Made by a program: the position numbers and the translations under genes. This document shows, one piece after another, positions 10,880-22,285 of a stretch of DNA of 64,000 bases. The stretch lies in assembly GCA_039707655.1 (NCBI GenBank), contig CM077666.1:298494166-298558165 (forward strand), read 5' to 3'. Under the pieces are notes generated by a model, which saw nothing but the letters and a program-made list of their open reading frames with translations, did not search any database and was not told the DNA's origin. How positions within the stretch are numbered: the first letter of the stretch is position 1; the number at the start of each line of letters is the position of its first letter. Source of the stretch: Elymus sibiricus. Taxonomy: Eukaryota; Streptophyta; Magnoliopsida; Poales; Poaceae.

Positions 10880-12292
10880 TGATACGTCTCCGTCGTATCT
10901 ACTTTTCCAAACACTTTTGCTCTAGTTTTGGACTCTAATTTGCATGATTTGAATGAAACTAACCCGGACTGACGCTGTTTTCAGCAGAATTACCATGGTG
11001 TTGTTTTTGTGCAGAAATAAAAGTTCTTGGATTTGGACGAAACTTTTTGGAGAATTTTTATGGAATATATAAAAATTATTGGCGCAAGAATCAACAGAAG
11101 AGGGGGCACCCATTGCCCACAAGGAAACAGGGTGCGACCCCCCCTGGGGCGCGCCCTGTTACCTTGTGGGGCCCACAGGCGTCCGTCTGACCTAATTCCA
11201 ATGCTATAAATTCTCTTTACCAGAGAAAAAAATAGAAGAAGAAGTTTCATCGCGTTTTACGATACGGAGCCGCCGCCACCTCCTGTTCTTCATCGGGAGG
11301 GTTGATCTGGAGTCCATTCGGGGCTCCGGAGAGGGGGATTCGACGCCGTCATCATCTTCAACCATCCTCCATCACCAATTTCATGATGCTCACCACCGGA
11401 CGTGAGTAATTCCTTCGTAGGCTTGCTGGACGGTGATGGGTCGGATGAGATTTATCGTGTAATCTAGTCAATTTGTTAGGGTTTTTATCCCTAGTATCCA
11501 CTATGTTCTGAGATTGATGTTGCTATGACTTTGCTATGCTTAATGCTTGTCACTAGGGCCCGAGTGCCATGATTTCAGATCTGAAACCTTTATGTTTTCA
11601 TGAATATATTTGAGTTCTTGATCCTATCTTGCAAGTTATATGCACCTATTACGTGTTATGATCCGCATACCCCAAGGTGACAATAATTGGGATTCTTTCC
11701 GGTGATTGCCGTAGTTCGAGGAGTTCATGTTTTCACTATGTGCTAATGCTTTGTTCCGGTTCTCTATTAAAAGGAGGCCTTAATATCCCTTAGTTTCCTT
11801 AAGGACCCCGCTGCCACGGGAGGGCAGGACAAAAGATGTCATGCAAGTTCTTATTATAAGCACGTATGACTATATACGGAATACATGCCTACATTACATT
11901 GATGAATTGGAGCTATTGTGTATCGCCCTAGGTTGTGACTGTTATATGATGAATATCATCCAACATAATTATCATCACCGATCCAATGCCTACGACTTTC
12001 TCATATTGGTTTCTGCTAAGTTATTTTGTTGCTGCTGTTACAATCACTACAAAACTGCTACTGTTACTGTTTCCGTTACTATTGTTACTGTTGCTACTGC
12101 TATCAAAACTATCATATTACTATGCTACTAAATACTCTGCTGCAGATATTTTATCTCCAGGTGTGGTTGAATTGACAACTCAACTGCTAATACTTGTAAA
12201 TATTCTTTGGCTCCCCTTGTGTCGAATCAATAAATCTGGGTGAAATACTACCCGCGAAAACTGTTGCGATCCCCTATACTTGTGGGTTATCA
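10880..12292 (+). repeat. Full LTR (functional 5' LTR), 1413 bp
   Basis: Starts TGATACGTCTCC, ends TGTGGGTTATCA, and is directly followed by the primer site. It is nearly identical to the 1422-bp LTR at 22286-23707. It contains TATAAAT at about 11206 downstream of a GC-rich block with an inverted word (cacaagg...ccttgtg). Confidence 0.9.
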
Positions 12293-12303
12293 AGACCTTT
12301 TTC

Positions 12304-12321
12304 TGGCGCCATTGCCGGGGA
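12304..12321 (+). promoter_or_regulatory. Primer binding site, tRNA-Asp type
   Basis: tggcgccattgccgggga starts 11 bp after the LTR. It is complementary, with one difference, to the 3' end of plant tRNA-Asp (consensus TGGCGCCGTTGCCGGGGA). This primer is characteristic of the Athila lineage. Confidence 0.9.
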
Positions 12322-12370
12322 GCATAGCTCTATTTGTTGAGTCACTTGGGATTTATATCTGTTGATCACT

Positions 12371-15118
12371 ATGAAGAATGTGAAAGACTCTAAGACCAAG
12401 ATCGTTCCCTCTAAGACGAGGGGAGGTAAGGAACTACCATCGAGCTCTGCACTTGATTCACCTTCTGTTTTAAGTAGACTTGCGATACCACCACCTGCTA
12501 TTCATTCTGATATGTCGCAAGTTATTGATGATACTACTTCTGCTATGAATGATACTTATGATGATGCTAGTACTATGCTTGATAATACTGTGCCACTTGG
12601 TGAATTTCTTGATGAACAACTTGCTAAAGCTAAAGAAATTGAAAATGATGAAACTCTTGAGAATTATGATTCACCTATTATGCCTAGTCCTCCTACTAGA
12701 GTTGAATCACCTGATGAACATGTCTTTGATAGAGAGACAGCTAGAGCAATTCTTGCTTGTAATGATAGAGACGAGGTTATAAAATTGCTTGCTGAAATGA
12801 AAGAAAAATCTATGAGGGAGAGAATGAAATATGATCCTAAGTTTGCTACCTCTCCCATATTTGTTACCGATAAGGATTATGAATTCTCTGTCGATCCTGA
12901 GTTAATTACTTTGGTTGAATCTGATCCTTTTCATGGTTATGAAACTGAAACTGTTGTGGCACATCTTACTAAGTTGAATGATATTGCTACCCTATTTGCT
13001 CATGAGGAAAAAATTTGCTATTACTGTATTCTTAAGTTGTTTTCTTTCTCATTAAAGGGTGATGCTAAGAAATGGTTTAATACTCTTGCTCCTGGTTGTG
13101 TGCGTAGTCCCCAGGATATGATATATTACTTCTCTGAAAAATATTTTCCTGACCATAAGAAACAAGCTGCTTTATAGGAAATATTTAACTTTGTGCAAAT
13201 TGAAGAAGAGAATCTCCCTAAAGCTTGGGGGAGGCTTCTCCAATTACTTAATGCTTTGCCTGATCATCCTCTTACGAAAAATGAAATACTCGATATCTTT
13301 TATAATGGACTAACCGATGCTTCTAGGGACTCCCTAGATAGTTGTGCTGGTTGTGTTTTCAGGGAACGAACTGTTGGACAAGCTGAAGAACTGTTGAATA
13401 ATATATTGAAGAATGATAATGATTGGACACTTCCTGAACCACCACCTAAGCCAACTCCGAAGAAGAGAGTTATTCTATTCCTCAGTCCAGAAGATATGCA
13501 AGAAGCTAAGAAATATATGAAGGAAAAAGGTATTAAGGCTGAAAATGTTAAGAATTTACCACCTATTGAAGAAATACATGGGCTCGACATCCCGACACAG
13601 GTAGTGGAGGTAAATTCTCTCACTAGATTTGATGAAGGTGATATTCCGTATAATAAATCTACTAGTCAATGCCTGTATGAATTTGATAATTACATCATTA
13701 GACAGGAACACTTTAATAGATATGTTAGCAATCAACTAAAACGGAATTCCATCATGATTGAACGCTTGAGTGATTTGATGTTCAGAACTGCTAATGATGT
13801 TAAATACTTGAGTAAACATGCTTCTATGGTTCAGACTCAGTTAGAACAAAATGCTAAGTCACAAAATGATTTGCTTGATGAGATGAATAATAAAAAGAAT
13901 GATCATGCTGTTAGAGTTGTTACTAGAGGAGGTAGAATGACTCGGGATCCTCTATATCCTGAAGGTCATCCTAAAAGAATTGAACAAGATTCTCAAAGAA
14001 ATAACATTGATGCACCTAGTCCATCTAAGAAGAAAAATAAAAAGAAAGATGATAGAACTTTGCTTGCTTCTAGTGAACCTGATATAGAAAATCCTCCTGA
14101 GAATCAAAATGATACTTCTATTTTTGATGCTGAGACACATTCTGGTAATGAACATACACCTAGTGATAATGATAATGACAATGATAATCATAATGATGAT
14201 GTTCATGTTGATACTCAACCAGATAATGATGTAGAAATAGAACCTGTTGTTGATCTTGATAACCCACCTCCTAAGAATAAAAGATATGATAAAAGAGACT
14301 TTGTTGCTAGAAAACATGGAAAGGAAAGAGAACCATGGGTTCAAAAACCTATGCCTTTTCTTACTAAACCATCTAAAAATAAGGATGATGAAGACTTTGA
14401 GCACTTTGTTGAAATGCTTAGACCTGTCTTTTTGCGCACTCGCTTGATTGATATGTTGAAAATGTCTCCCTATGCTAAATATATGAAAGATATTGTCACA
14501 AATAAAAGAAAGATACCTGAAGCTGAAATTTCCACCATGCTTGCTAATTATTCTTTTAAGGGTGGAGTACCTAAAAAGTTAGGAGATCCAGGGATACCTA
14601 CTATACCATGCTCCATTAAAAGAAGTTATGTCAAAACTGCTTTATGTGATTTGGGAGCCAATGTTAGTGTTATGCCTTTCTCTTTATATAGAAGACTTGA
14701 TTTGAATAAGCTCACACCTACTGAAATATCTTTGCAAATGGCTGATAAGTCCACAACTATACCAATTGGAATTTGCGAGGATGTTCCCGTTGTAGTTGCA
14801 AATGTTACTATCTTAACGGATTTTGTTATACTTTATATGCCCGAGGACGACAACATGTCGATTATCCTTGGAAGACCCTTTTTGAATACTGCAGGGGCTG
14901 TTATTGATTGCAACAAAAGCAAGGTTACTTTTCATGTCAATGGTAATGAGCATACTGTTTATTTCTCGAAGAAACAAACTTCAGTGAGTGGTATCAATTG
15001 TATTGAAAAGGTTTCGACAATCACTATTGGGGGATTCAAATTTCCTCTTCCTACTGTCAAAAAGAAATATGAAATTCTTATTGTTGGGGAGATGCCTAGC
15101 CCCGTTGAGGTAACTTAG
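12371..15118 (+). pseudogene. Athila-like gag-protease polyprotein, one nonsense codon
   Basis: ATG 12371 opens a frame of about 915 codons with a single TAG at 13175-13177. The tandem copy has CAG at the same codon, so this is a point mutation. The gag part (to about 13800) includes CILKLFSFSLKGDAKKWFN and ENLPKAWGRLLQLLNALPDH, typical of retrotransposon capsid. A lysine-rich and Asp-Asn repeat linker follows. The end is a retropepsin-like protease: ALCDLGANVSVMP holds the active-site aspartate in a D-L-G setting and IILGRPFLNT is the flap-distal ILGRPF motif. The frame ends at 15118 with no reverse transcriptase behind it. It would provide particle protein and its processing enzyme in the cytoplasm. 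Confidence 0.9.
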
Positions 15119-15279
15119 TGTTATACGAAAATTCTTCGGTTTCATATCACTCGGAAATAGTTTGTTAATCAGACTTGATCAACCTTATTAATGGATTCTT
15201 TTTGTATGGCATGTGGTCGATGAATTTAGTAGGCACAACTTTCTCTAATCTTAGTTTGCTAACTGTTATCTTTAGTTTA

Positions 15280-15780
15280 AATAAAATAAAATGCCATGAT
15301 TATCCTATTTTCTGAATTATCCGTGCAATAAAAAATGGCCCAAAAATAAAAGTGCTCAGAATGCAATAAAATTTTAACATGATTTATTCTGGAATATATT
15401 AGAATTTTTGGCACTGAGAACAACCCAAGGGGATGCACCTGTTGCCCACAAGGCAATAGGGCACGGCCACCCCCCAGGGCGCGCCAAGATGCCTTGTGGG
15501 TCCCACAGGGACCCACTCACTTATCCATTCAGCCCACTTCATCTCCTTCCTCCAGAAAAAAATCTTTGTTGCTCTCTCTCTCTCTCATGTTCTTGCTCCC
15601 AAACCTGAGATTTTCGATCTTTTTGCTCGGAGCTCCGTTTCTGAAACTGTTTTGAGGGATTGCTCCTTGGTATGTGACTCTCCCATTGCTCCAATTAGTT
15701 TTTGCTTTAGTGGATTATATGTTGCATAAATTGCTTCTATTGGTGCTACTGAAAATGAGCTTGCATGTTAAATTCTTTGA
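15280..15780 (+). promoter_or_regulatory. Internal LTR-like (U3-like) module, copy A
   Basis: Downstream of the protease, the stretch 15410-15560 resembles the LTR block at 10180-10310 in the same element. Both have ...ggcgcaagaac/ggcactgagaac, then cccacaaggcaa, a GC-rich centre with gcgcgcc, cttgtgggtcccacag and a pyrimidine-rich start. This suggests an LTR-derived internal promoter region. No TATAAAT is visible in this copy, so promoter activity is inferred only. Confidence 0.5.
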
Positions 15781-15788
15781 GTTCTAAG

Positions 15789-16281
15789 CATTGTTCAAGA
15801 ATTCACCCGATTAATCAGTTAACGGGCCAGTTAATCGCTACTCATAGCATGGCCGAATCGAATAGCATCTATTCATCGCGTAAACTTGTCAGACCGATTA
15901 ATTGGCCAGTTAGACCGATTAATCCGTTGTCATGCCGATTAATCCCTGCTGGCCCATTAACTGGTGGGCAAACAAAGCCCAAATTTTTGGCCCGTAACCC
16001 CTTCCAGCCCCATCCCGCTCCTTAATAGCTAGGATTTTAATAATTTTACCCCTTCTCTATGCTTTTCATATGTGTACGGCAACATGTTTTGGTATACTAC
16101 ATAGCAGGGAGCATGAGAGTATGGTATAATACATAAAAAATCTAGATATATGCTGGCAAGTTCCTACTCAATCTACCGATTAATGGTCGACCGATTAATC
16201 CAGTTAATAGGCCGATTCACCGATTAATCGCTACTCCTAAACCGACCGAGCAGCTACCAGTTAACGATTTCTTGAACATTG
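15789..16281. mobile_element. Non-autonomous hAT transposon, 493 bp
   Basis: Exact 8-bp target copies gttctaag lie at 15781-15788 and 16282-16289. The 13-bp terminal inverted repeats are cattgttcaagaa and ttcttgaacattg, with one mismatch. An 8-bp duplication with CA..TG ends fits the hAT superfamily. The word CCGATTAATC and near variants recur at least eight times, clustered toward both ends, as expected for subterminal transposase sites. It has no coding capacity. The empty site is preserved in unit B of the tandem duplication (gttctaagtag near 19030), so it inserted after the duplication. Confidence 0.9.
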
Positions 16282-16337
16282 GTTCTAAGTAGTTTGAATG
16301 CTTGATATAGCCTCTAGGCACTTGTATGAGTAGTTGC

Positions 16338-18370
16338 TCCTGGTTGTGTGCGTAGTCCCCAGGATATGATATACTACTTCTCAGAAAAATATTTTCCTGC
16401 TCATAAGAAACAAGCTGCCTTACAGGAAATATTTAACTTTGTGCAAATTGAAGAAGAGAATCTCCCTCAAGCTTGGGGGAGGCTTCTCCAATTACTTAAT
16501 GCTTTGCCTGATCATCCTCTTAAGAAAAATTAAATACTTGATATCTTTTATAATGGACTAACCGATACTTCTAGGGACTACCTAGACAGTTGTGCTGGTT
16601 CTGTTTTCAGGGAATGAACTGTTGGACAGGCTGAAGAACTATTGAATAATATATTGAGAAATGCCGATGATTGGACACTTCCTGAACCTCCACCTAAGCC
16701 AACTCCAAAGAAAAGAGGTATTCTATTCCTCAGTCCAGAAGATACGCAAGAAGCCAAGAAATCTATGAAGGAAAATGGTATTAAAGCCGAAGATGTTAAG
16801 AATCTACCACCTATTGAAGAAATACATGGACTTGATATCCCGACACAGGTAGTAGAGGTAAATTCTCTTCATAGATTCAATTAAGGTGATATTCCCTATA
16901 ATAAATCTGCTAGTCAATGCTTGGATGAATTTGATAACTACGTTGTTAAGCAAGAGAATTTCAATATATATGTTAGCAATCAATTAAAATGAAATGCCAT
17001 CATGATTGATCGCTTGAGTGATTTGATGTTTAGAACTGCTAATGATGTTAAGGGCTTGAGTAAACATGTTTCTATGGTTCAGACTCAGTTAGAACAAATT
17101 GCTAAATCACAAAATGATTTGCTTGATGAGATGAATAATAAAATGAATGATCATGCCGTTAGAGTTGTTACTAGAGCAGGTAGAATGACTCAGGATCCTC
17201 TATATCCTGAAGGTCATCCTAAAAGAATTGAGCAAGATTCTCAAAGAATGAATATTGATGTACCTAGTCCATCTAAGAAGTAAAAGAAAAACAAAAATGA
17301 TAGGTCCTTACGTGCTTCTAGTGAACCTGAGATAGAAAAACCTCCTGAGAATCATGATGATGTTTCTATTTCTGATGCTGAGACACAATCTGGTAATGAA
17401 CATGCACCTAATGATAATGATAATGATAATGATAATGATAAGGATAATGATGATGGTCATGTTGATGCTCAACCAGATAATGATGTAGAAATAGAACCTG
17501 CTGTTGATCTTGATAAACCACCTGCTAAGAATAAAAGATATGATAAAAGAGACTTCATTGCTAAAAAACATGGAAAGGAAAGAGAGACATGGGTTCAAAA
17601 ACCTATGCCTTTTCCTACTAAACCATCTAAAAACAAGGATGAGGAAGATTTTGAGCGCTTTGTTGAAATGCTCAGACCTGTCTTTTTGCGCACTCGTTCA
17701 ATTGATATGTTGAAAATGTCTCCCTACGCTAAATACATGAAAGATATTGTCACTAAAAAGGAAGATACCTGAAGCTAAAATTTCCACCATGCTTGCAAAC
17801 TATTCTTTTAAGGGTGGAATACCTAAAAAGTTAGGAGATCCTGGAATACCTAGTATACCCTGCTCCATTAAAAGAAGTTATGTTAAAACTGCTTTATGTG
17901 ATCTAGGAACCGGTGTTAGTGTTATGCCCTTCTCTTTATATAAAAGACTTGATTTGAATAAGCTCACACCCACTGAAATATCTTTGCAAATGGCTGATAA
18001 ATCAACTGCTATACCTATTGGAATTTGCGAGGATGTGCCTGTTGTTGTTGCAAATGTTACTATCTTAACGAACTTTGTTATACTTGATATGCCCGAGGAC
18101 GACAACATGTCGATTATCCTTGGTAGACCTTTTTTGAATACTACAGGGGCTGTTATTGACTGCAACAAAAGCAAGGTTACTTTTCATGTCAATGGTAATG
18201 TGCATACGGTTTATTTCCCGAAGAAACAAAGTTCGGTGAATGGTCTCAATTGTATTGAAAAGGTTTCGACAATCACTATTGGAGGATTCAAATTTCCTCT
18301 TCCTACGGTCAAAAAGAAATATGAAATTCTTATTGTTGGGGAGATGCATATCCCCATTGAGGTAACTTAG
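16338..18370 (+). pseudogene. Second gag-protease copy (unit B), heavily decayed
   Basis: This copy starts in late gag, without the first 240 codons, and follows the frame of copy A. It has stops near 16531, 16615, 16882, 16990 and 17281, and a 2-bp loss near 17757 before the protease part. The protease part is open from 17747 to 18370 and keeps ALCDLGTGVSVMP, in which the asparagine/serine after DLG differs, and IILGRPFLNT. The Asp-Asn linker is a GATAATGATAAT-type microsatellite (17411-17455). With no start of its own it is unlikely to have been expressed as gag. Confidence 0.9.
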
Positions 18371-18539
18371 TGTTATACGAAAATTCTTCGATTTCATGTC
18401 ACTCGGAAATAGTTTGTTAATAAGGCTTGATCCACCTTATTAATGAATTCTTTTTGAGGGGCATGTGGTCGATGAATTTAGTAAGCACAACTTTCTGTAA
18501 TCTTAGTTTGCTCTCTGTTATTTATAGTTTAATAAAATA

Positions 18540-19063
18540 AAATGCCATGATTATCCTGTTTTCTGAATTATCCGTGCAATAAAAAATGGCCCAAAAATAA
18601 AAGTGCTCAGAATGCAATAAAATTTTAACATGATTTTTTCTGGAATATTTAAGAATTTTTGGCACTAAAACAACCCAGGGGGGTGCACATGTTACCCACA
18701 AGGCAACAGGGCGCGGCCACCCCCAGGGCACGCCAAGATGCCTTGTGGGTCCCACAGGGACCCACTCACTTAACTCTTTAGGCCACTTCATCTCCTACCT
18801 CCAGAAAAAAATCTTTGTAGCTCTCTCTCTCGTGTTCTTGCTCTCAAACCTAAGATTTTTAATCTCTTTGCTCGGAGCTCCGTTTCCAAAACTGTTTTGG
18901 GGGATTGCTCCTTGGTATGTCACTCCTCCATTGCTCCAATTAGTTTTTGCTTTACTGGATTATATTTTGCATAAATTGCTGCTATTGGTGCTACTGAAAA
19001 TGAGCTTGCATGTTGAATTCTTTGAGTTCTAAGTAGTTTGAATGGCACTTGTATGAGTAGTTG
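18540..19063 (+). promoter_or_regulatory. Internal LTR-like module, copy B, upstream of the second ORF
   Basis: Counterpart of 15280-15780, with cccacaaggcaacagggcgcg and cttgtgggtcccacag (18697-18760), a CT-rich stretch and a leader-like sequence that runs into the ATG at 19136. Its position directly before the second ORF makes a separate transcript for that ORF plausible. Confidence 0.5.
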
Positions 19064-19135
19064 CTATCAATCTTGTGAAGTTTTGTTAACATTTTTTTGT
19101 GGTCCAAAAAATTTCAGAAATTTGTTTGTGGGAAG

Positions 19136-20158
19136 ATGAACATTTTTAGGAGGAGTTCTTCAAGGAGGAGGTCCTCCGAGGCATCATCGAGTGAAAGCCC
19201 AACACGCCAATCATATATTGAACCAAGGGCAAGTTCGGTGCGGGGTGCCGAAGCAAAATCATGTCGATGGCCGTGCGACGAGTTCATGCTAAGTGCAGGC
19301 ATCAACGAAGAATTTGACCAATACATTCACGACACTGTGCTCTCCGCCTTCATCGCAGATAAGCCACCGCAGCACTACAACCTTACTCATTCATTCACTC
19401 AAAACTTTGAATATCATTCGCGCACTTCTAGAGTTTTATTTCATCTCTATGATAGATCTTATAGTATGCCTCTAGAAGAATTCTGTGATGCCTGCAAAAT
19501 TCCATTTTGGGGTTCACTTAGTGAACCTTGACAATCTAATTATGAACTGTTTCTCAATAGTCTGTGCAATGGTGAGGATAGGGGAGTTACGCAAGCTAGG
19601 ATAAAAAGCATTCACTTTCCCGCTATTCGCTACTTTGCACTTTTTAATGGCAAATGCATTGTTGGTAAACAAGACTGTAGCGCACTTTGTGCCCCTGACC
19701 TGAGCCTTATTCATGCTGCTTTAACGGGTAGCAGACATTATAATCTTGGGGCCATTGTTGCACGTAGGTTGCACCGCAACTCGGGTAATGGTGATTTATA
19801 TGGAGGAATTTATGCCTCCCGAGTAGCTGCAAGGCTAGGGGTGTCGCCCAGGCCTAATGATCCTCTTTTACCTGATAAATATCTGAATTTTGAGGCAATG
19901 CAGAACCATGAGTTTCTCAAGCGAAACACTCGCAGTTATGATTATAACTTGATATTCGATAAATATAGTTATGTGTTTGTTGTTTTGTCTGCTCCTGCCC
20001 TCATTGATTTTCAGAACAAATAGAGATATTTTCTTCATGAGAACGAGGTGCACGAGTACAATGATGTAGTTGAGGCTGCCCGTCTGGCTGAGGAGGCGGC
20101 TCAGAACGCCTTCGCGAGCTACCACTTCGATTATTATCCTGGACAGCCATGGCAGTAG
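19136..20158 (+). pseudogene. Athila ORF-1-type protein, two nonsense codons
   Basis: ATG 19136 opens about 340 codons in one frame, ended early by TGA 19529-19531 and TAG 20021-20023. The frame then finishes at TAG 20156-20158. An Arg/Ser-rich start (RRSSSRRRSSEASSSES) leads to the conserved core LEEFCDACKIPFWGS, ARIKSIHFPAIRYFALF and GGIYASRVAARLG. This core is found in the plant retrotransposon ORF-1 family that accompanies Athila elements. The biochemical role of that family is not established. The C-terminus is Ala/Glu-rich (AARLAEEAAQNAF). No membrane segment typical of an envelope protein is visible. Confidence 0.85.
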
Positions 20159-22285
20159 ACCAAGCTAGGCCAAAAGTCTAAGCTTGGGGGAGTACGTATC
20201 TCTCACCGACATTACATTCATGTTCACACATTCATTCCAGTTGTCGGTGTTCATCCTTTTTCATTGTATATCCATGTTAGTTTTATTTTCGCTTTCTTCT
20301 AGTGTGTTTGAAAACCTTCAAAAACCCAAAAATATTTCTCGCTTCTTTTTGGTTTTTCTTTCCCGTTTATTAGTACGTAGTATTAAAAGAAAACCCAAAA
20401 GGATTTCTCGTTTCTTCTTTTGCTTGTTGGGAGTTCTCCCGTGTAAATAGTTTTTTTCTCGCTTTTCGTTTTTTTCTTTAATTTGCTTTCCTTCAGAAAA
20501 ACTAAAAACTCTAAAAATATTTCTGTGTGTTTCTCTGAATTTCTTTTCTTTTCGTTGAGTTGTCCTAGGGAGAAGACACGATGAAAACGATGAGTGGTTC
20601 TCATATGCTTTATTGTTGATCTAACGAAGAACCAATATTACCTTGTCTTCTCCCTAGAATAAAATGTTTGCAGATTCCAGCTTAGTCCATGGGACACTTG
20701 CACTATTATTATTTTCACATCATTCAGTCGTGCAAGTGAAAGGAAATAATGACGATGATTTGATGAAGTGACTATGGCAAGGAAAATTTGGTATGAACTC
20801 TTCTTGTTTTTGTTTTTGTAAATATGTTTAACTCAGTACCCATGATTCAGCATATTATGAGTAAACATGTTTGTGATGACAATTAGAGATTATAGTTGCT
20901 CATGCCATGCTTAAGTAGCTAGGAGTGGATAATGATTTATCTTGGATGTCAACATGCATTAAAATGGTTATGATGTAGTATGTTAATATGCTATCCTCCT
21001 CTGAATGTTTCATGTGGCTTGACTTGGCACTTGTTCATGCATGTAGTTGATTCAAAACCAACATAGCCTCCACGATATTTATGTTCAGGGTGATTATATC
21101 CTACTCATGCTAGTATTCAATGTTAATTATTCTCAATGCATGATCATGACCGTTTTCGCTCTCTAGTTGGTCGCTTCTTAACCTATTTGCTAGCCTTCAC
21201 TTGTACTAAGCGGGAATTCTGCTTGTGCATCCACAATCCTTAAACCAAAGTTGTTCGAGATGAGTCCATTATATCTACCTATATGCGGCATTACTCTACT
21301 GATCCAAGTAAATTTGCATGTGCCACCTCTAATCATTCAAATAAACATCTGTTTTGTGTGCCCGTACCGCTCATGGAGCGACAGGGGGCGGTCAGTATCT
21401 TCCATGCTAAGCGGGTTATTCTCGAGATGAGTGTTTATTCACTTGTCATTGCACGAGAGAGGCTGGTATTGGGGATGCCCAGTCCTATGCTCGAAATCGA
21501 AAAATATATAATGCAAACAAACTCCCCCGGAAAGTTGTTGGTATGGAGGGCACCCGAGGATTCGGCTAGCCATGGCTTGTGTTGGTATGGTGGAGGGGGA
21601 GTAAACTTTACCTTTCTGCTTGGGAACCGCCTATAATGTGTTTAGCATGGAAGATATTGAAAACTCTTGATCGTGACGTTGACAGGAAAAGTACACCTTC
21701 CAAAATTATTTTTCATCTCTGATTTAAGCTTCGAGCTCTGGCACCGCTACAAATCCCTGCTTCCCTCTGCGAAGGGCCTATCTATTTACTTTTATGTAAT
21801 TTACTTTTATTGTTGAGTCTCACCTTCTTGCACTAACCACCAATCCAGAGAGCACTATTGTCATCCTTATGCATTGAGTATAGTTAATGTTGTGTGCATC
21901 ATGACTGGATCTCTTCTACCCTGAATTACAATGTTTAGTCGCTACTTGAACTTTGGAGGTGCTCTGCATTTATGTTTTGCGGTCTCAAAAAGGGCTAGCG
22001 AGATACCATGTTATCATATTACATCATGATTGTTTTGACAAATTGTTGGCATTTGAGAAATGTTATTATTGCTCTCTAGTTGATTATGCCATTGATATGA
22101 GTAAATATAGTTTCTAAGTGTTATTATGAGCATGGTTAGTTCATGATCTTTGCTGAAAACCTGGGTACTATTTAAGCTTATATACGGATACAAGAACAAA
22201 AGAGTTCGTAAAAGTTTTTCTTTATCAATTTTAGTTTGTCAACTGGATTGTTTGAGGACAAGCAATGAGTTAAGCTTGGGGGAGT
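20159..22285 (+). other. Long 3' noncoding region with polypurine tracts
   Basis: No coding domain. It contains a polypurine-like aagcttgggggag at about 20179, a T-rich block (20290-20560), a strong stem-loop (20565-20657), and a stretch (about 21000-21830) that is clearly related to 48190-48900 in another element. It ends with taagcttgggggag next to the 3' LTR, which is the likely plus-strand primer. Confidence 0.75.
20565..20657 (+). other. Stem-loop with 14-bp perfect outer stem
   Basis: ctagggagaagaca (20565-20578) is perfectly complementary to tgtcttctccctag (20644-20657). Inside, tggttct (20595-20601) pairs with agaacca (20628-20634). The nested pairing suggests a folded RNA element in the retroelement transcript. 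Confidence 0.75.

Larger units (their letters stand above)
13084..19069 (+). repeat. Tandem duplication of the gag-protease region inside the element
   Basis: Unit A (about 13088-16337) and unit B (about 16335-19063) are the same segment in direct order. It runs from late gag (ttgctcctggttgtgtgcg) through protease and the following noncoding module. The left edge, right edge and junction all share TTGCT, a 5-bp microhomology. Unit A is longer because it carries a 493-bp hAT insertion. Unit B lacks 18 bp near its right end. Confidence 0.9.

Noticed and set aside
13952..14404. 150-codon open frame on the minus strand
   Set aside because: Antisense shadow of the Asp/Asn-rich gag linker (GAT/AAT codons read backwards give Ile-rich peptide).
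19136..20158. Second ORF of the Athila-like element as an envelope gene
   Set aside because: No signal peptide, fusion segment or transmembrane helix is visible. It matches the ORF-1-type family instead.
21283..21636. 117-codon open frame in the 3' noncoding region of the Athila-like element
   Set aside because: The related stretch at 48335-48553 is shorter and shifted, and the likeness extends beyond the frame at the DNA level. It is a conserved noncoding block, not a shared protein.
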